Part shown: piece by piece, positions 43,073 through 51,798 of the stretch
Layout: each line of letters starts with the position of its first letter
Position numbering within the stretch: position 1 is the first letter of the stretch
NCBI RefSeq assembly: GCF_016899755.1
Contig: NZ_JACJJC010000004.1
Span: 124,001-188,000 of the forward strand
Length of the DNA stretch: 64,000 bases
Direction: 5' to 3'
Source of the DNA: Sutterella massiliensis
Lineage (GTDB): Bacteria > Pseudomonadota > Gammaproteobacteria > Burkholderiales > Burkholderiaceae_F
Program-made: the position numbers and the translations under genes
Notes under the pieces: model-generated
The model's input: the letters and a program-made list of their open reading frames with translations, nothing else
What the model was told of the DNA's origin: nothing
The model's database searches: none

Positions 43073-43472
43073 AGGTAGGCGGATAATACGTATGAAAGCT
43101 TGGAAAAGCAAGGCGATGATCGAATATCAGTCAAAAGAAATAAGTGAAAACCCTTTATATGCGGGCGTTCGCTTTGTTCGGGAACTGCGGCGCGGCGTGT
43201 TGTGTCGGTGCGAACGAGTGCGGACGTGTTGTCCGAAAGCTAGTTAAAAAGCCTGATTCTGCGCGTAAAACGTCAAGAATCCTTTGCAAATGCGCCGCTC
43301 TGTGCATGTACTCCGTCACGATAGGCAGCTTTGGTCGGTCCGCATCGGGTTATAGTTTTCCAATCCCCTCGGCCAGGAGTGTTCGTTGCGTTGTTTCCGC
43401 CCGCAGCGGCAGAGCTTTGCTCAGCAGCCTCCGACCGCACTACCGAATTGATCAAGAAAAGGAGAAATCATC
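43073..43472. other. Intergenic region between divergent receptor and aminotransferase genes
   Basis: No coding region recognised. It should hold both divergent promoters. No further repeat or operator was found. Confidence 0.35.
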
Positions 43473-44687
43473 GTGTCCCTACTCGAACAGGTTTTTCAAC
43501 ACCTTGACCCCATGCCGGACGACCCGATTCTCGGCCTCAACGAACTTTTCAAGACCGACGAGCGTCCGGAAAAGGTGAATCTCGGCGTCGGCTGCTACCT
43601 GACCGAAGCGGGCAATCTGCCGCTTCTTGATGTTGTGGAGGAAGCCGAAACGCGGCTCTCGGAAAAGAAGCTTCCTCACGGCTACATGCCGATGTCGGGC
43701 ATTCCGAAGTTCTGCGAGGCCGTCAAGCACCTCGTTTTCGGAGAAGCCTCGCCCGCCGTCGTTGAAGGCCGCATCACGACGATCCAAACACTCGGCGGCA
43801 CGGGGGCGCTGCAGCTCGGCGCCGCGTTTGCGCATCAGTACCTCGGCGTTGCCAAGGCCGTCGTCTCCGATCCGACCTGGGGCAACCACATCGCGATCTT
43901 CAAGGGCGACGGACTCACGGTCTCCAAGTATCCGTACCTCAATGCCGCAAAGGACGGCGTTGACTTTGAAGCGATGATCGCTGCACTCAACGAAGTCGAA
44001 GAGGGTTCACTTGTTCTTTTCCACGCCTGCTGCCACAATCCGACGGGCGTCGACCTTTCGCACGAAGAGTGGCGCAAGGTTCTCGAAGTCGTGAAGGCGC
44101 GCGATCTGTTGCCGCTGCTTGATATGGCTTATCAGGGCTTTGGCGACGGCCTTGAGGAAGATGCCTTTGCGATGCGCCTCTTTGCCGAGAGCGGCATCCG
44201 TTTCATGGCGGCCACGTCCTGCTCGAAGAATTTCGCGCTCTACGGCGAACGCGTCGGTGCGCTCCATGTCGTCTGCGGCGACAAGCGCGAAGCCGAGGTG
44301 GCGACTTCGATTCTGAAGGCGCTCGTGCGCGCCGAGTACTCGAACCCGCCCGCTCACGGCGCAAACGTTGTTGCCGAAGTGCTCGGCGACCCCGAACTCA
44401 AGAAGCGCTGGTTCAAGGACGTTGTCGAAATGCACGACCGCATCTGCGAAATGCGCCGTGCGCTTGCCGAAGCCGGTGAAGCCGAAGGCGCGGATCTGTC
44501 GTTTGCGACCAAGCAGAAGGGCATGTTCTCCTTCACGGGTCTCACGCCCGAAGAGATGGACCGTCTGCGCGAAGAGTTTGCCGTCTACGGCGTTCGCAAC
44601 GGCCGCATCTGCGTCGCAGGCCTCAATCATCGCAACGTGGGCTACGTCGCTAAGGCGATGGCTACTGTCTTGAAGGCGCGCGGTTAA
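43473..44687 (+). CDS. tyrB: Aromatic/aspartate aminotransferase
   Basis: A 404-residue PLP enzyme of the class I aminotransferases, AspC/TyrB subgroup. Evidence: N-terminal DPILGLNELFKTDERPEKVNLGVG, the cofactor-binding GGTGALQLGAAF, CCHNPTGVDLS, LLDMAYQGFGDG, and the PLP lysine in SCSKNFALYGERVGA, with RICVAGLN before the C-terminus. It transfers amino groups between aspartate or aromatic amino acids and 2-oxoglutarate in the cytoplasm. The GTG start follows AAGGAGAAA. Transcribed alone, ended by a strong hairpin. AspC-type activity is possible too, as the two are hard to separate by sequence. Confidence 0.88.
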   Translation: MSLLEQVFQHLDPMPDDPILGLNELFKTDERPEKVNLGVGCYLTEAGNLPLLDVVEEAETRLSEKKLPHGYMPMSGIPKFCEAVKHLVFGEASPAVVEGRITTIQTLGGTGALQLGAAFAHQYLGVAKAVVSDPTWGNHIAIFKGDGLTVSKYPYLNAAKDGVDFEAMIAALNEVEEGSLVLFHACCHNPTGVDLSHEEWRKVLEVVKARDLLPLLDMAYQGFGDGLEEDAFAMRLFAESGIRFMAATSCSKNFALYGERVGALHVVCGDKREAEVATSILKALVRAEYSNPPAHGANVVAEVLGDPELKKRWFKDVVEMHDRICEMRRALAEAGEAEGADLSFATKQKGMFSFTGLTPEEMDRLREEFAVYGVRNGRICVAGLNHRNVGYVAKAMATVLKARG

Positions 44688-44742
44688 TCTCAACAAAAGG
44701 CGTGCTTTCGAACGTGTCGTAACGGCCGGCCGTTCGGAGAAA

Positions 44743-44789
44743 AAAAATCCCGCTTTTCGAGGACATCGTCCGAAGGAAGCGGGATTTTT
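44743..44789. terminator. Bidirectional terminator between tyrB and a hypothetical gene
   Basis: Arms AAAAATCCCGCTT (44743-44755) and AAGCGGGATTTTT (44777-44789). A run of T follows on both strands, so it serves the plus-strand aminotransferase gene and the minus-strand gene ending at 44801. Confidence 0.8.
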
Positions 44790-44800
44790 ATACGCCGATG

Positions 44801-45427
44801 TCAGCTGCCGAGCGCTTCGGGCTTCAGGTGTATGTCGAAATCGTCATCGTCGTAACGAATCTCGGGGTAGCTTTCGCTCGCGGCGCTGAAAGCGCGAAGC
44901 GGGTTGTCATGCAGGATCGGCCAGCAGGCAATTTCTTTGTTTTCAGCGAGATCAAAGAGCTTCACGGCACGCACCATGCGCTCGAGGTCGCGCGAGAGAA
45001 AACGCGAAGTGACGCGGCGAAGCTCTTCGGGTGTTTCTACGCCGTAAATCGTGGCGATCCATTCTGAGAACACGGCGATGTCGCCCAAGAAAAAACCGCA
45101 GCTTTTGAGGCTCCAGTCGGGTGCACCGCCCGCATCTGGGAGCGCGTCAAAGGGCGACACAAAAATGTCGCAGCTGTCGGCATTTTCCGAAGCATTCATC
45201 CAGAGGCGAAGAATTTTTTCTTCGGGCTCGGCCGCGAATTCGCTGAACCGCGCGTTCATGACGTCTTCCGGCACGGCTTCGACGCCGAGACGCTTGGCGA
45301 GGAGTCGATCGCCTACGACAAACTCGCCCGGTATCTGGGCAAGCGCCTCTTCGCGCGTAAGCGGCATAACGGCAAGCATGAGCCTGCGCTCGGCGTCGTA
45401 GAGCTGGAAGCGTTCGGGATCAAACAT
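44801..45427 (-). CDS. Hypothetical cytoplasmic protein
   Basis: A 208-residue soluble, acidic protein with no recognised domain. It has no signal peptide or membrane segment. Features are an acidic C-terminal stretch YDDDDFDIH, and a middle part with the hydrophobic FFLGDIAVFSEWIATIYGV. The ATG at 45427 is favoured because upstream in-frame sequence is basic and low-complexity; the ribosome site (AAGG) is weak. It lies downstream of the acyl-CoA synthetase gene but a terminator separates them. Function unknown. Confidence 0.6.
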   Translation of the reverse strand: MFDPERFQLYDAERRLMLAVMPLTREEALAQIPGEFVVGDRLLAKRLGVEAVPEDVMNARFSEFAAEPEEKILRLWMNASENADSCDIFVSPFDALPDAGGAPDWSLKSCGFFLGDIAVFSEWIATIYGVETPEELRRVTSRFLSRDLERMVRAVKLFDLAENKEIACWPILHDNPLRAFSAASESYPEIRYDDDDFDIHLKPEALGS

Positions 45428-45478
45428 GACGGGAAACCTTGAGAGAGTCGGCAGATAGTGGCGCGCTTTGCGCTCATG

Positions 45479-45511
45479 AAAATGCCCGCCGACGGCTTCT
45501 GACGGCGGGCA
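45479..45511 (-). terminator. Terminator of the acyl-CoA synthetase gene
   Basis: Arms GCCCGCCG (45484-45491) and CGGCGGGC (45503-45510), then ATTTTC on the minus strand. It lies about 70 bases after the stop at 45578. Confidence 0.65.
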
Positions 45512-45577
45512 GTGCGGGCTCTGCGCCGGATCGCGGCTGATGTGAGCCGTCGATCCGGAACAGGTCCGGGCCAAGGC

Positions 45578-47692
45578 TTACGAGAGCTTGGCGGCGTCGA
45601 TTTCGATACGGCCGTCGACCGCGATCGGTTCACCCGACTTTTCCGAAATCATGAGCGGATTGATGTCGAGTTCCTTCACGGCCGGGAAATCGCTGACAAG
45701 CCGAGAGATGCGCAAGAGCGTCTCTTCCACGCGGTCGATCTGCGCGGGCGTTGTGCCGCGAGCACCCTGAAGGAGTTTGAAAGCCTTGACGCTGCGCACC
45801 ATTTCGGCCGCGTCGACGTCAGTCAAAGGCGCAAGGCGGAAGACGACATCCTTCAGCACTTCGACGAAGACACCGCCGAGGCCGAACATCACCATGGGAC
45901 CGTACTGGGGATCCGAAGCGATGCCGCAGACCATTTCGCGCTTGCCTTCGACCATTTCCTGGATGAGGACGCCTTCAAGACCGTCAAGAAGCCCCTTTGC
46001 TTCAAGCTTTTCAACGAGGTCGGCATATTCGCGTCGAAGCGCTTCGGCCGAGCGGATTCCGACACGAACGCCGCCCACGTCCGTCTTGTGGGAGGTGGTC
46101 TTTGAGGTCATCTTCATGACAACGGGGAAGCCGATGCGTTCGGCTATTTCGACGGCTTCGTCGACGGTCTTCGCCATGCCGCTGCGGCAGATGCGAACGC
46201 CGTAGGCGTCGAGCACTTCGAGCGATTCGCGCGTCGTGAGTTCCTTGCGGTCTTCGGCTGCGGCGGCCTTGAAGATCGTGCGGGCGCGTTCGGCGTCAAC
46301 GGCGAGTTCGGGAATCTGCCCCACGGGGCGCTCGATCCAGCGGCGCTGCATGTCAAGACGCGCAAGCGCGTCGACCGCTTCTTCGGCATACATGTAGAAG
46401 GGCACCGAAACGTGACGGTCGGCGAGTTCCACAAAAAAGCGGCTCGTCGTCATAAAGACGCCGACGATGGGCTTCTCGGGGTGCGCGGCCTTGATTTCCA
46501 TGAGCGCGTCGGCCACATCCGTGTCGGCGAGCCCGAGGAAGGGCAGGTAGATCACCATGACCATGTCGACGCTCGGGTCGGCGAGCACCGTTTCAACCGT
46601 CTGGCGGTAGTGCTCGATCGGCGCCGAAGCGATCATGTCGACGGGGTTCTTCACCGAAGCGGCGGCAGGGAGGAAGCTCTTGAGCTTTGCCTTCGTTTCG
46701 TCCGTGAGCTGCGCGATTTCCATGCCGTGCGAGACGACGGCGTCGGTTGCCATGATGCCGGGGCCGCCCGAGTTCGTTACGATCGCGACGCGGTTGCCTT
46801 TCGGAATCGGGCAGTTCGAGAAGACCTTGGCGGTCGAGAAAAGTTCGCGAAGACCGAGCTCGCGAATGACGCCCGACTGCTTCAAAAGCGCGTCGGCGGC
46901 GCGGTCGGCGCCGGCAAGCGAACCCGTGTGCGAACTCGCCGCGCTCGCGCCGGCGGCGCTGCGGCCCGCCTTCAAAGCAAGAATCGGCTTTTTCTTCGAG
47001 ATGCGTTCGGCGAGCTTGCGGAAGTTCGCCGGATTGGCGATCGATTCCATGTAAAGCAGGATCTGCTTCACATCGTCGTCGTTTTCCCAGTTTTCGAGTG
47101 CCGTTTCCGCATTGATGTCGGCCTGGTTGCCGATCGAGACGAACTGCGCGAAGCCGAGGTTGAGGTCCTTCAGAATATTGAGAATGCCGCCGCCGAGGGC
47201 GCCCGACTGCGAGACGAAGCCGATGTCGCCGCGCTCGGGGAGGCTTTCCGCAAAGCACGCATCGAGACGCACGTCGGGGTGCGTGTTGACGACGCCGAGG
47301 CAGTTCGGGCCCACCATGCGCATGCCGTGGCTGCGAACGCGCTCTAGGAGCGCTTCTTCAAGCGCGCGGCCTTCCGCTCCCGTTTCCTTGAAGCCCGCGG
47401 AGATCACGACGAGCCCCTTGATGCCGCGGCGCGCACAGGCGTCGACCGTGTCGAGCACGCGCTGGGCGTTGACGATCACGACGGCGAGGTCCACGCCGTC
47501 GGGCAGTTCGTCAACGGTCGGGATCACCTTGAGGCCGAGCATTTCGCCGCCCTTGGGGTTGACGGGGTAGATGCTGCCTTTGAAGCCGTACTCGACGAGA
47601 CGCTTCATCAGGTCCGAGCCGATCGTATGCGCGCGGGTGGAGGCGCCGATCACGGCGACGGATTTGGGCTTCATGATGCTCGCAAAGGACAT
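45578..47692 (-). CDS. ADP-forming acyl-CoA synthetase (acetate-CoA ligase type), fused subunits
   Basis: A 704-residue cytoplasmic enzyme. The N-terminal CoA-binding and ligase part (about 1-450) has SVAVIGASTRAHTIGSDLM, VNPKGGEMLGL, MVGPNCLGVVNT and GFVSQSGALGGGIL; SSHTGSLAG holds the phospho-histidine candidate. The C-terminal ATP-grasp part (about 480-704) has RIGFPVVMKMTSKTTSHKTD, FGLGGVFVEVLKDVVFRL and ELDINPLMIS. This is the fused alpha-beta layout of ADP-forming acetyl-CoA synthetases and of Pat-like proteins, but without an acetyltransferase domain. It makes ATP from acyl-CoA in fermenting anaerobes or activates acids. Start 47692 follows AAGGAG. Substrate range unknown. Confidence 0.87.
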   Translation of the reverse strand: MSFASIMKPKSVAVIGASTRAHTIGSDLMKRLVEYGFKGSIYPVNPKGGEMLGLKVIPTVDELPDGVDLAVVIVNAQRVLDTVDACARRGIKGLVVISAGFKETGAEGRALEEALLERVRSHGMRMVGPNCLGVVNTHPDVRLDACFAESLPERGDIGFVSQSGALGGGILNILKDLNLGFAQFVSIGNQADINAETALENWENDDDVKQILLYMESIANPANFRKLAERISKKKPILALKAGRSAAGASAASSHTGSLAGADRAADALLKQSGVIRELGLRELFSTAKVFSNCPIPKGNRVAIVTNSGGPGIMATDAVVSHGMEIAQLTDETKAKLKSFLPAAASVKNPVDMIASAPIEHYRQTVETVLADPSVDMVMVIYLPFLGLADTDVADALMEIKAAHPEKPIVGVFMTTSRFFVELADRHVSVPFYMYAEEAVDALARLDMQRRWIERPVGQIPELAVDAERARTIFKAAAAEDRKELTTRESLEVLDAYGVRICRSGMAKTVDEAVEIAERIGFPVVMKMTSKTTSHKTDVGGVRVGIRSAEALRREYADLVEKLEAKGLLDGLEGVLIQEMVEGKREMVCGIASDPQYGPMVMFGLGGVFVEVLKDVVFRLAPLTDVDAAEMVRSVKAFKLLQGARGTTPAQIDRVEETLLRISRLVSDFPAVKELDINPLMISEKSGEPIAVDGRIEIDAAKLS

Positions 47693-48198
47693 CGGAAAAA
47701 CTCCTTTGAATGGGTTGGGGCCGAGCGCCGGCCAATTGAAAGCTCGAGGGATCTTGCTGTGAGAATTCGCGAGCACTTCAATGCGGCAGCGGCTTCAATG
47801 CGGGTTCAAGACGGATTCGAAGAAAGCTAGCACAGGCGAAGGCATTTTGGGGGTGGCGCACGGCAGGATTTGTGCGTATTGGAGCCGGGTGCCGATGCTC
47901 GCTGCGGCGGCAATCCTGCTCTGCTGGACAAAGGAACGCCTTGAACCGGACGAATTGGCGTGCTTCGCGTGTCGGAGGGAAGGAAGTAAGAAAAGCAAAT
48001 CGTCCGAACGGAATCGAAAAGAAAGGCAAAGTTGAGAAAAGATCCGTTTTGATGATCGCTTAAGCGTTTTTGAGCGCCTAATATGGGTCTTGATGAAGGT
48101 GATCTTGAGGTGCCGTTCCTATTGAGGACGGTTGCCTCGGAGAGGTTGCCGCAATGAGAGAAACTTCTTCGCCATCTGCGAAGAAAAGGAGGATAACC
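47693..48198. other. Intergenic region between divergent acyl-CoA synthetase and secreted repeat protein genes
   Basis: About 500 bases with no credible gene; two or three short open frames have no family resemblance. Should hold two promoters. I see no clear operator. Confidence 0.35.
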
Positions 48199-48654
48199 AT
48201 GACCAACCGCAGAACGTTCCTGGTCGCCGCTGCCGCGCTCGCTGTTCTTCCCGCCGCATCGTATGCTGCCGAGGGCGATATTTTCAGCGGGATCCTCCAG
48301 GGCATTCGCGACAGAAAGGAGCGCGAGTGGTTCGAGAAGAACCGGGACGAAGGCCGTTGGGACGGGAAGTACTACTACGACCGTGAAGACGGCAAGCGCT
48401 ACACGCGCGACGAGTGGCAAAAGGAGCTTCGCTGGCGCTACAACGAAGAGAAGGCCGGACGCGATTGGCGCAAGCAGCGCGGCCGCAAACCGCGGAACAA
48501 CGATCGGCGCAACGATCGCCGAGACGATAGGCGTGATGACCGCCGTGACAACAGACGGGACGATCGGCGCGACGACAAACGTGACGAAAGACGCGATCGC
48601 CGGGACGACAGGCGCGATGATCGGCGCGATCGCCGGGATGATCGCCGCAACTGA
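48199..48654 (+). CDS. Secreted protein with Arg/Asp repeat tail
   Basis: A 151-residue protein with a signal peptide (MTNRRTFLVAAAALAVLP to about residue 24, AYAAE-type cut after SYAAE region). Next comes a charged helical part with EWFEKNRDEGRWDGKYYYD. From about residue 93 the chain is almost only arginine and aspartate in units such as NDRR, DDRRDDRR and DRRD. It has no recognised family domain. The leader has a twin arginine (NRRTFLV), so Tat export is possible. AAAGGAGG precedes the ATG, and a strong terminator follows. A disordered polyampholyte of the cell envelope is the most that can be said. Confidence 0.7.
   Translation: MTNRRTFLVAAAALAVLPAASYAAEGDIFSGILQGIRDRKEREWFEKNRDEGRWDGKYYYDREDGKRYTRDEWQKELRWRYNEEKAGRDWRKQRGRKPRNNDRRNDRRDDRRDDRRDNRRDDRRDDKRDERRDRRDDRRDDRRDRRDDRRN
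48498..48652 (+). repeat. Short imperfect tandem repeat encoding R/D-rich units
   Basis: Degenerate 9-15 base units of the type GAYGAYMGNMGN (cgatcggcgc, gatgaccgccg, gacaaacgtgac) repeat through the 3' third of the secreted protein gene. The copies use mixed synonymous codons, so the repeat is protein-level rather than recent DNA slippage (inference). Confidence 0.6.
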
Positions 48655-48685
48655 TGTTCGTTGATTCGGTGTAGAGATCGGACTG

Positions 48686-48724
48686 AAAAGCCGCAGGCAT
48701 TCTCAAAAAGAGCCTGCGGCTTTT
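48686..48724. terminator. Terminator after the secreted repeat protein gene
   Basis: Arms AAAAGCCGCAGGC (48686-48698) and GCCTGCGGCTTTT (48712-48724), with T following on plus and also on minus strand. It serves the plus gene and probably the convergent channel gene ending at 48771. Confidence 0.8.
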
Positions 48725-48770
48725 GTTGATTGGCCGAGAGTCTGTTGTTGGCGTTAGGTTGGACGACCGT

Positions 48771-49403
48771 TTACTCGGAAAAGTACTTGATGCGAAGGGG
48801 CAGTCCGAGGTAGCACGCCATTCGAACGGCAATGATGCCGAGTACGCAGAGCGGACCGCTCACCATGGGGTCGACGCCGAAGCTGTAGCTCATGAAATAG
48901 AACACCCAGCAGCCGACAAAGGCGAGACTTGCGTAAGGATTGGTGTCGGAAACAACGGCGGGGACCTTGCCTGTAAAGACGTCTCGGACCATGCCGCCGA
49001 AGACGCCCGTCGCGACGCCAATGAGTACCGCCACGATCGGAGCTTCGCCCGCTTCAACCGCGCGGTAGCAGCTCGAAACCGCAAAGAAGCTCAGACCTAC
49101 AGCGTCGGCAAGCTGCATGGTGAAGTTCTCGAACCTTCTCGCGAGTATGCGGTTGATCGCGGGCTTAAAAACCGTGAGGATCAGACAGAACCAGATCCAA
49201 TGCGTGTGCGTCGACCAGTAAAAGGGCCGAAAGTCGAGGAGGAGGTCGCGCACGATGCCGCCGCCGAATGCCGTGGCAAAGACGGCAAAGAAAACGCCCA
49301 CTGGGTCAATGCTGCGTCCGCGAACCGCGAAAAGGCCCGCCACGGCAAAGCCGACCATGCCGACCGAGTCGGCGACTTCGGCAAAGAGTGCGGCCGTCCA
49401 CAT
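48771..49403 (-). CDS. TRIC-type cation channel family protein (UPF0126, YicG-like)
   Basis: A 210-residue inner-membrane protein with about seven hydrophobic segments in two UPF0126 repeats. Each repeat has a glycine-rich GGGIVRDLLL or GGMVRDVFTGKVP motif, the first preceded by FAVFATAFG and the second by VATGVFG. This matches bacterial relatives of trimeric intracellular cation channels, once called UPF0126 (YicG, YadS in E. coli). A strong AAGGAG lies five bases before the ATG. Transport of small cations or glycine has been proposed for family members; the exact function here is not known. Confidence 0.85.
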   Translation of the reverse strand: MWTAALFAEVADSVGMVGFAVAGLFAVRGRSIDPVGVFFAVFATAFGGGIVRDLLLDFRPFYWSTHTHWIWFCLILTVFKPAINRILARRFENFTMQLADAVGLSFFAVSSCYRAVEAGEAPIVAVLIGVATGVFGGMVRDVFTGKVPAVVSDTNPYASLAFVGCWVFYFMSYSFGVDPMVSGPLCVLGIIAVRMACYLGLPLRIKYFSE

Positions 49404-49908
49404 AGGAGCTCCTTATTGTTCTTATTTGCGTCGAGGAACGCAGTTTTTTGATGCCGCTCATCCGATTGAGTGTTTTTCGGGATGCCGCGGCCCGTGTGAA
49501 CAATTCTAAAAAAATGAATTTTGGCCGTAAACCAGAATTTGACTTACAAAAAAGCCGCAAGTCGCGGCATTCTCGTTTCTCAGTTCGAGAGTGCCGCCTG
49601 CGGCGATCGGAGGCGACGTTCAACGCTTTCGAGTAAAGATTTTCTTCTCTCAAACGCCAGAGCGGAGGTGCTGCCGAGAGCGTTTTACAACCGCAGATGC
49701 CGTCGGCGTCGTTGAATTGAATCCTGAACGGATGACGGAATTGCATGCTGTCCGCCTCCGCCAAAAGTGGGTCAGCAATTCGTCGTATCTCGTTTTTTCG
49801 AAGCAAAAAAGCGGGTATTTCGCTTCAGATGCCGCAAATTTTTCATGTACTCTTCAAGAAACGTAAAGAGAGTTCACACTCTTTGACATTCTTCAAAGGA
49901 GAGACCTT
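49404..49908. other. Intergenic region between divergent TRIC and DASS genes
   Basis: AT-rich in part. Contains a minus-strand terminator-like hairpin at 49548-49568 (see separate entry) with no annotated gene before it. No open frame with family resemblance. The DASS promoter should lie near 49840-49895. Confidence 0.4.
49548..49568 (-). terminator. Terminator-like hairpin without a known gene
   Basis: GCCGC (49554-49558), five-base loop, GCGGC (49564-49568), followed on the minus strand by six T. The stem is short. Nothing on the minus strand between here and 49908 looks like a gene, so it may end a small RNA or be a relic. Confidence 0.4.
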
Positions 49909-51462
49909 ATGCCCCTCCACAAGTCGACGCTCGAGATCGATGCCGTATCGAACTCCTCGAAAGTCTGGGCCTTTATCGTCGGGCCTCTGCTCGCGATAGC
50001 CGTCTATTTTTTGCTCCCCGACAGCTTCGTCAGCGCTTCCGGCGAAACGACCGCCTTTGCACAGGCGGGCCGCGCCTGCGCTGCGGTGACGACGCTCATG
50101 GCGTTCTGGTGGTTCACCGAAGCGCTGCCCATCGCTGTCACGGCCATGCTGCCGGTCGTTTTGTTCCCGCTTCTTGAAGTGGCGTCGCCCGGCAACACGA
50201 TGAGGCACTACGCATCGGGAACGATCTTCCTCTTCCTGGGCGGCTTCTTGATCGCTGCCGGCGTTCATCGCTGGCACTTGGACCGCCGCATCGCGCTCCT
50301 TACCATTTCGCTCTTCGGCACGAAGCCCAACCGCATGATTCTCGGGCTAATGACGTCTACGGCGCTCATTTCGGCGTGGGTGTCGAACACGGCGACGGCT
50401 GCCATGATGGTGCCGATCGGCATCGCGGTCATGGGTGTTGTTCGTGCGGCTGAGTCCGGCCACGCATTGGAAAAAGACACGCACAACTTTGAAGTCTGCG
50501 TTCTTCTTTCCATTGCGTACGCCGCTTCTATCGGCGGCATCGCGACGCTCGTGGGCTCGCCCCCGAACGGTCTCTTTGCACGATTTGTTGCAGATTCGTA
50601 CGGTGCGTCCGTCTCGTTCCTGAGCTGGATGAAGGTGGCGCTGCCGATGACGCTCCTGCTGCTGCCGGCGACGTACTTCATGCTCACGCGCGTTCTTTTC
50701 CGCGTGAACCTGCCGGGCATTCCGGGCGGGCGCGAATGGGTGAAGAGCGAACTCGCCAAGCTCGGTCCCATGAGCCGCGGCGAACGCATTGTCCTCGTCG
50801 TCTTCCTCTGCGCGGCGATCTTCTGGATGGGCGGCCCGATCATCCGGTCGCTCGAAATCGGCGGCATCATGCCCTTCAAGAGCTTCTCGGACGAAGCGAT
50901 CGCCATGACGGCCGGTCTCGTGCTCTTCATGATTCCCGTTGACGCCAAGCGCGGCATCCACGCTCTCGACTGGAATTCCGCCAAGGACGTGGTGGCCTGG
51001 GACGTACTCCTTCTCTTCGGCGGCGGCCTCTCGATGGCGGACGCCATTCAGAAGACGGGTCTTGCGGACTTCATCGGTGCGCAGGCCAATATCTTCGCCG
51101 GCTTTGACGAACTTGCCATGATGTTCGGTATTTCGACCCTCATCACGTTCGCTTCCGAAGTGACGTCGAACACGGCGCTCACGGCCACGATGATGCCGGT
51201 GATCGCGGCGGCGGCTGACAGCCTTCGCATCGATCCGGAAGCCCCGCTCTTTGCGATGGTCTTCGCAGCGTCGGCAGCCTTCATGATGCCGGTGGGTACG
51301 CCCCCGAACGCGATCGTCTTCGGTACGGGGCGCCTCAAGATCGGTGAAATGGTGCGCGCCGGGTTCTTCCTCAACATCATCGCCATCATCATCGGGGTGC
51401 TCTGCAGCCACTTCCTCGGCCACGGTCTCATTGACCTCTCGGCCAAGGTGGCGGGGGGTTGA
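49909..51462 (+). CDS. DASS (SLC13) family dicarboxylate/sodium symporter
   Basis: A 517-residue inner-membrane transporter with about eleven to twelve helices. The two family SNT motifs are present: ISAWVSNTATAAMMVPIG in the first half and FASEVTSNTALTATMMPV in the second, and each half shows the PxN element (GSPPNGL, GTPPNAI). DASS proteins take up succinate, fumarate, malate, citrate or sulfate with sodium. An AAAGGAGAG site precedes the ATG. It fits a cell that uses C4-dicarboxylates with the fumarate-reductase-like enzymes here, but the cargo is not proven. Confidence 0.88.
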   Translation: MPLHKSTLEIDAVSNSSKVWAFIVGPLLAIAVYFLLPDSFVSASGETTAFAQAGRACAAVTTLMAFWWFTEALPIAVTAMLPVVLFPLLEVASPGNTMRHYASGTIFLFLGGFLIAAGVHRWHLDRRIALLTISLFGTKPNRMILGLMTSTALISAWVSNTATAAMMVPIGIAVMGVVRAAESGHALEKDTHNFEVCVLLSIAYAASIGGIATLVGSPPNGLFARFVADSYGASVSFLSWMKVALPMTLLLLPATYFMLTRVLFRVNLPGIPGGREWVKSELAKLGPMSRGERIVLVVFLCAAIFWMGGPIIRSLEIGGIMPFKSFSDEAIAMTAGLVLFMIPVDAKRGIHALDWNSAKDVVAWDVLLLFGGGLSMADAIQKTGLADFIGAQANIFAGFDELAMMFGISTLITFASEVTSNTALTATMMPVIAAAADSLRIDPEAPLFAMVFAASAAFMMPVGTPPNAIVFGTGRLKIGEMVRAGFFLNIIAIIIGVLCSHFLGHGLIDLSAKVAGG

Positions 51463-51580
51463 TCGAGAAGAGCGCTCTGATCTGAAACACGCGGGCGGCG
51501 CATCCAAGCGCCGCCCGCCGCATCTGCGGCCAACAAAATTTTATTTTGGGCCCCATATACCCAAACTCGGGTACTTTCTG

Positions 51581-51586
51581 TACAAT
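51581..51586 (+). promoter_or_regulatory. Probable -10 box for the tRNA gene
   Basis: TACAAT lies 14 bases before the tRNA 5' end, where a sigma-70 -10 element should be. No good -35 hexamer is visible at 16-18 bases upstream. Confidence 0.4.
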
Positions 51587-51599
51587 GCATTCCCTCGGC

Positions 51600-51676
51600 G
51601 CGCCCTTAGCTCAGTTGGTTAGAGCAGGCGACTCATAATCGCTTGGTCGCAGGTTCAAGCCCTGCAGGGCGCACCA
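51600..51676 (+). tRNA. tRNA-Ile(CAT), lysidine-modified type
   Basis: A complete cloverleaf of 77 bases: acceptor GCGCCCT pairs with AGGGCGC, followed by discriminator A and encoded CCA; D arm GCTC/GAGC; anticodon arm GGCGA with loop CTCATAA; T arm GCAGG/CCTGC with TTCAAGC. The anticodon is CAT. The anticodon arm and variable region GGCGACTCATAATCGCTTGG match E. coli tRNA-Ile2 (ileX) rather than tRNA-Met, so this should be the isoleucine tRNA whose C34 becomes lysidine by TilS to read AUA. Confidence 0.9.
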
Positions 51677-51689
51677 AGAAAGAATACGA

Positions 51690-51729
51690 AGAAGGCCTTC
51701 GCAGAAAACGGACACTGCGAAGGCCTTCT
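51690..51729 (+). terminator. Terminator after the tRNA gene
   Basis: Long perfect stem AGAAGGCCTTCGCAG (51690-51704) and CTGCGAAGGCCTTCT (51715-51729), followed by GCTTTCTC on the plus strand. It may also stop the convergent metC-like gene that ends at 51799. Confidence 0.7.
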
Positions 51730-51798
51730 GCTTTCTCGAGGGGCGTCGAGGAGCTGCTTGGCGCTTGAAGCTGTCCTCCGGCTCCTCAAGATACTCGT

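Noticed and set aside
47781..48035. Plus-strand 84-codon frame upstream of the repeat protein
   Set aside because: No ribosome site, no conserved features, in a promoter gap.
48498..48652. CRISPR-like array
   Set aside because: The repeats are short, imperfect, without spacers, and in frame within a protein gene.
51600..51676. Elongator tRNA-Met
   Set aside because: The anticodon is CAT, but the anticodon arm and variable region match the isoleucine AUA-reading tRNA, not tRNA-Met.
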